A stretch of DNA of 8,646 nt, taken from NCBI GenBank assembly GCA_023416575.1, contig JAEZHL010000023.1, forward strand, positions 1 to 8,646. Direction: 5' to 3'. A program made the position numbers and the translations under genes. The notes under the pieces were generated by a model, which saw nothing but the letters and a program-made list of their open reading frames with translations, had not been told where the DNA came from and made no database searches. The stretch is from Pseudomonadota bacterium (GTDB lineage Bacteria; Pseudomonadota; Alphaproteobacteria; Rhizobiales; Hyphomicrobiaceae). Numbering within the stretch: the stretch's first letter is position 1; each line of letters starts with the position of its first letter. Shown one piece after another: positions 6,946 through 8,646 of this stretch.

Positions 6946-6966
6946 CTGCACGAAATGATGATGCAG
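6946..6966. promoter_or_regulatory. Weak candidate operator: CTGCA-N11-TGCAG
   Basis: A 5-bp inverted repeat with an 11-base AT-richer centre (CGAAATGATGA) in the gap between two divergent genes. Spacing is compatible with an interrupted-dyad operator, but the arms are short. Confidence 0.2.
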
Positions 6967-7091
6967 CCCACACATGCTGTTGGCGGGGCCGCGCGTATTT
7001 TGACCCAAGCCGCGCAGCGTGTAACCTCCCGCGACGACGACCGGCCGCTTTCGGAGCAAGGCTCCAGCGTCCGAGAAAATCAATCATGCCC

Positions 7092-7100
7092 GGAGGAGGA
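7092..7100 (+). promoter_or_regulatory. Ribosome binding site of the CMD-family gene
   Basis: GGAGGAGGA ends five bases before the GTG at 7106-7108 and decides that non-ATG start. Confidence 0.8.
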
Positions 7101-7105
7101 GCGAA

Positions 7106-7489
7106 GTGGACAAGAAGATCTGGGAGACGGGGCTCGCCAAGCGCAAAGAGGTCCTGGGAGCGGAGTACGTCGAGAAGTCGATGTCCACCGCCGACGACTT
7201 CAATCGGCCGTTTCAGGACATGCTCAACGAGTATTGCTGGGGGACCGTCTGGGGTGACGAGCGCATTCCGGCGAAGACGCGCTCGATGATCAATCTGGGT
7301 CTGATCGCCGGCGTCAACCGCATGGAGGAATGGGAGCTGCATCTGCGCGGTGCCATCCGCAACGGCGTCACGCGCGATGAAATCCAGTCCATCCTGCACC
7401 AGATCGCGGTCTATGCCGGCATGCCGGCCGGTGTCGAGTGCTTCCGCATCGCTCGCCGCGTGTTCGCTGAGATCGACGCCAAGGGCTGA
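7106..7489 (+). CDS. Carboxymuconolactone decarboxylase (CMD) family protein, PcaC-like
   Basis: Small all-helical protein of 127 residues, of the size and pattern of gamma-carboxymuconolactone decarboxylase, which in the protocatechuate branch of the beta-ketoadipate pathway converts 4-carboxymuconolactone to the enol-lactone. The CMD core is visible: GTVWGDERIPAKTRSMINLG (46-65), EEWELHLRGAIRNGVTRDEI (74-93) and LHQIAVYAGMPAGVECF (97-113). The paired cysteines of the peroxidase-like AhpD branch (CxxC) are absent, so a redox role is unlikely. Start GTG 7106 is set by GGAGGAGGA. No other protocatechuate genes lie nearby, so the true substrate may be a different lactone or a related intermediate. 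It stands 108 nt ahead of the alcohol dehydrogenase on the same strand and is likely co-transcribed with it. The family call is strong; the PcaC function itself is not shown. Confidence 0.9.
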   Translation: MDKKIWETGLAKRKEVLGAEYVEKSMSTADDFNRPFQDMLNEYCWGTVWGDERIPAKTRSMINLGLIAGVNRMEEWELHLRGAIRNGVTRDEIQSILHQIAVYAGMPAGVECFRIARRVFAEIDAKG

Positions 7490-7567
7490 CCGAACGCGGC
7501 CGCCTGCATCCCTGCGCACGCCTCCCTGCCTGCCGACACCAGCCGTCCGGAACAAGTGGCCGGCTTG

Positions 7568-7581
7568 GCCCGTTTTCGGGC
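7568..7581 (+). other. Small hairpin in the leader of the alcohol dehydrogenase gene
   Basis: GCCCG-TTTT-CGGGC forms a perfect 5-bp stem with a four-base loop. It ends two bases before the AGGGAG ribosome binding site of the next gene. No T-run follows, so it is not a typical terminator. It may influence translation or mRNA stability, or be incidental. Confidence 0.3.
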
Positions 7582-7597
7582 AAAGGGAGATTGCGCA

Positions 7598-8646
7598 ATG
7601 GCGAAAATGAAAGCCACGGTGTTCGTCGAGCCTGGGCGGATCGTGCTGGATGAAAAACCGATTCCAGACATCGGCCCGCTCGATGCCTTGCTCCGCGTCA
7701 CGACGACGACGATCTGCGGAACCGACATCCACATCCTCAAGGGCGAGCATCGTGTCGATTCCGGGCGGATCATCGGCCACGAGCCCGTCGGGGTGATCGA
7801 AAAGCTCGGCTCTGCCGTCAAAGGCTACCAGGAGGGCCAGCGCGTCATTGCCGGCGCGATCACGCCGACGGGGTACAGCTACGCCGCGTTATCTGGTGAT
7901 TCCGCCCAGGACGGCCCCGATACCGCGCATGGCTGGAAGCCGATGGGCGGCTGGAAGTTCGGCAACACGATCGACGGCTGCCAGGCAGAGTTCGTGCGCG
8001 TGCCGGATGCCATGGTGAACCTGGCGCCGATCCCCGACGGTCTCTCGGACGTCGAGGTGCTGATGTGCCCGGATATCATGTCCACCGGCTTCGGCGGGGC
8101 GGAGTCCGGCAAGATCAAGGTCGGTGACAGCGTTGCTATCTTCGCGCAGGGTCCGATCGGCCTCTGCGCGACAGTGGGCGCGCGGCTGATGGGTGCCACG
8201 AAGATTTTCGCCGTCGACAGGCTGGACGACCGCCTCTCTATGAGCAAACGGCTCGGGGCCGATTATGGCGTCAACTCGTCGAACGTCGACCCTGTCGATG
8301 AGATCATGCGCCTGACCGACGGGCGCGGCGTCGATGTCGCCATCGAAGCGATCGGCTTGCAAGAAACCTTCGGCGCCGCCCTGCGCGCGCTGAGACCCGG
8401 CGGCACACTGTCGAGCCTTGGCCTTTACAGCAAGGACATCTCCATTCCGCTCGGGCCGTGCGTTGCCGGCCTCGGCGACCATCGCATTGTCACGACGCTC
8501 TGCCCTGGCGGCAAGGAACGGATGCGTCGCATGCTGAGCGTCATCGGTTCGGGCCGTGCCGACCTGAAGCCGCTTGTGACGCACCAGTTCAAGCTCGACG
8601 ACATCGAAGCCGCCTATGATCTCTTCCAGCACCAGCGCGACGGCGT
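7598..8646 (+). CDS. Zinc-dependent alcohol dehydrogenase, CbADH/TbADH-like (3' end cut by window edge)
   Basis: Medium-chain dehydrogenase that oxidises secondary alcohols or reduces ketones. The 349 residues present begin MAKMKATVFVEPGRIVLDEK. Catalytic zinc ligands are Cys40 (TICGTDIH), His61 and Glu62 (GHEPVG) and Asp159 (CPDIMSTGFGGAE). The four-cysteine structural-zinc lobe is missing. In its place is a segment ending GGWKFGNTIDGCQAEFVRV (117-135), matching the GWKFSNFKDG pattern of Clostridium beijerinckii and Thermoanaerobacter secondary ADHs; LCPGGK (301-306) is also shared with that group. Asp207 at the end of Rossmann strand 2 (AVDRLDD) favours NAD over NADP, unlike those NADP enzymes. 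The glycine motif is AQGPIG rather than the usual GxGxxG. Start ATG 7598 follows AAAGGGAGA. Family length is about 350, so only a few residues are lost at the edge. The gene probably belongs to an operon with the CMD-family gene. Confidence 0.93.
   Translation, partial: MAKMKATVFVEPGRIVLDEKPIPDIGPLDALLRVTTTTICGTDIHILKGEHRVDSGRIIGHEPVGVIEKLGSAVKGYQEGQRVIAGAITPTGYSYAALSGDSAQDGPDTAHGWKPMGGWKFGNTIDGCQAEFVRVPDAMVNLAPIPDGLSDVEVLMCPDIMSTGFGGAESGKIKVGDSVAIFAQGPIGLCATVGARLMGATKIFAVDRLDDRLSMSKRLGADYGVNSSNVDPVDEIMRLTDGRGVDVAIEAIGLQETFGAALRALRPGGTLSSLGLYSKDISIPLGPCVAGLGDHRIVTTLCPGGKERMRRMLSVIGSGRADLKPLVTHQFKLDDIEAAYDLFQHQRDG

Larger units (their letters stand above)
6862..7105. other. Divergent intergenic region between MFS and CMD-family genes
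   Basis: These 244 bases hold no credible gene and should contain both promoters. Visible candidates are weak. TTGACC at 7000-7005 could be a -35 for the plus-strand gene, but the downstream -10 is poor (TGTAAC at 7020-7025 is too close). CTGCA (6946-6950) and TGCAG (6962-6966) form an 11-base-spaced inverted repeat of the size bound by LysR-type regulators. One ACATGC half-site lies at 6972-6977. None is strong alone. Confidence 0.45.

Noticed and set aside
6122..7780. A 552-codon open frame on the minus strand
   Set aside because: It covers the 3' part of the ADH antisense, the CMD gene antisense, the intergenic gap and most of the MFS gene in a wrong frame. Its translation is Arg/His/Asp-rich with no domain, as expected for a GC-rich antisense shadow.

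Overview
The window is 8.6 kb of GC-rich, densely coding chromosomal DNA. Base composition, strong GGAGG-type ribosome binding sites, frequent GTG starts, and a catabolic and transport gene mix fit an alphaproteobacterium of the Rhizobiales or Rhodospirillales kind. That placement is inferred from style and remembered protein similarity; no taxonomic marker is present. I see no phage, insertion sequence, CRISPR array or integration signature. Most long extra open frames are GC-driven shadows of the real genes.

Layout, left to right. Positions 1-538 (minus) hold the N-terminal half of a PIG3-type NAD(P)H:quinone oxidoreductase that runs off the left edge. A divergent gap follows, then a plus-strand gene (about 729-1238) for a well-conserved protein of unknown function with Trp/Arg-rich motifs. 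A minus-strand tRNA-Gln(CUG) with an encoded CCA lies at 1287-1360, with a plausible promoter around 1408-1435. A 10-TM EamA/DMT-family permease occupies 1505-2500 (minus, GTG start).

Divergent from the permease is an apparent two-gene operon. It encodes an M20-family metallopeptidase (2694-4124) and, 47 nt later, an amidase-signature serine hydrolase (4172-5608). The operon ends at a 12-bp hairpin (5618-5652), which it shares with a convergent MFS transporter gene (5656-6861, minus). Divergent from the MFS gene across about 240 bp are a small carboxymuconolactone-decarboxylase-family protein (7106-7489) and a zinc-dependent alcohol dehydrogenase of the CbADH/TbADH-like group without a structural-zinc lobe (7598 to the right edge).

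The middle and right parts read as small-molecule catabolism: two C-N bond hydrolases, two candidate permeases, a CMD-family protein and a dehydrogenase. The substrate cannot be read from sequence, and the shared-pathway idea rests only on adjacency. The items most worth a second look are the uncharacterised conserved protein at 729-1238, the peptidase-amidase pair, and a perfect inverted repeat (ACATGC-AGG-GCATGT, 2582-2596) centrally placed between the DMT permease and that operon. I did not find convincing evidence of a wholly new multi-gene system.
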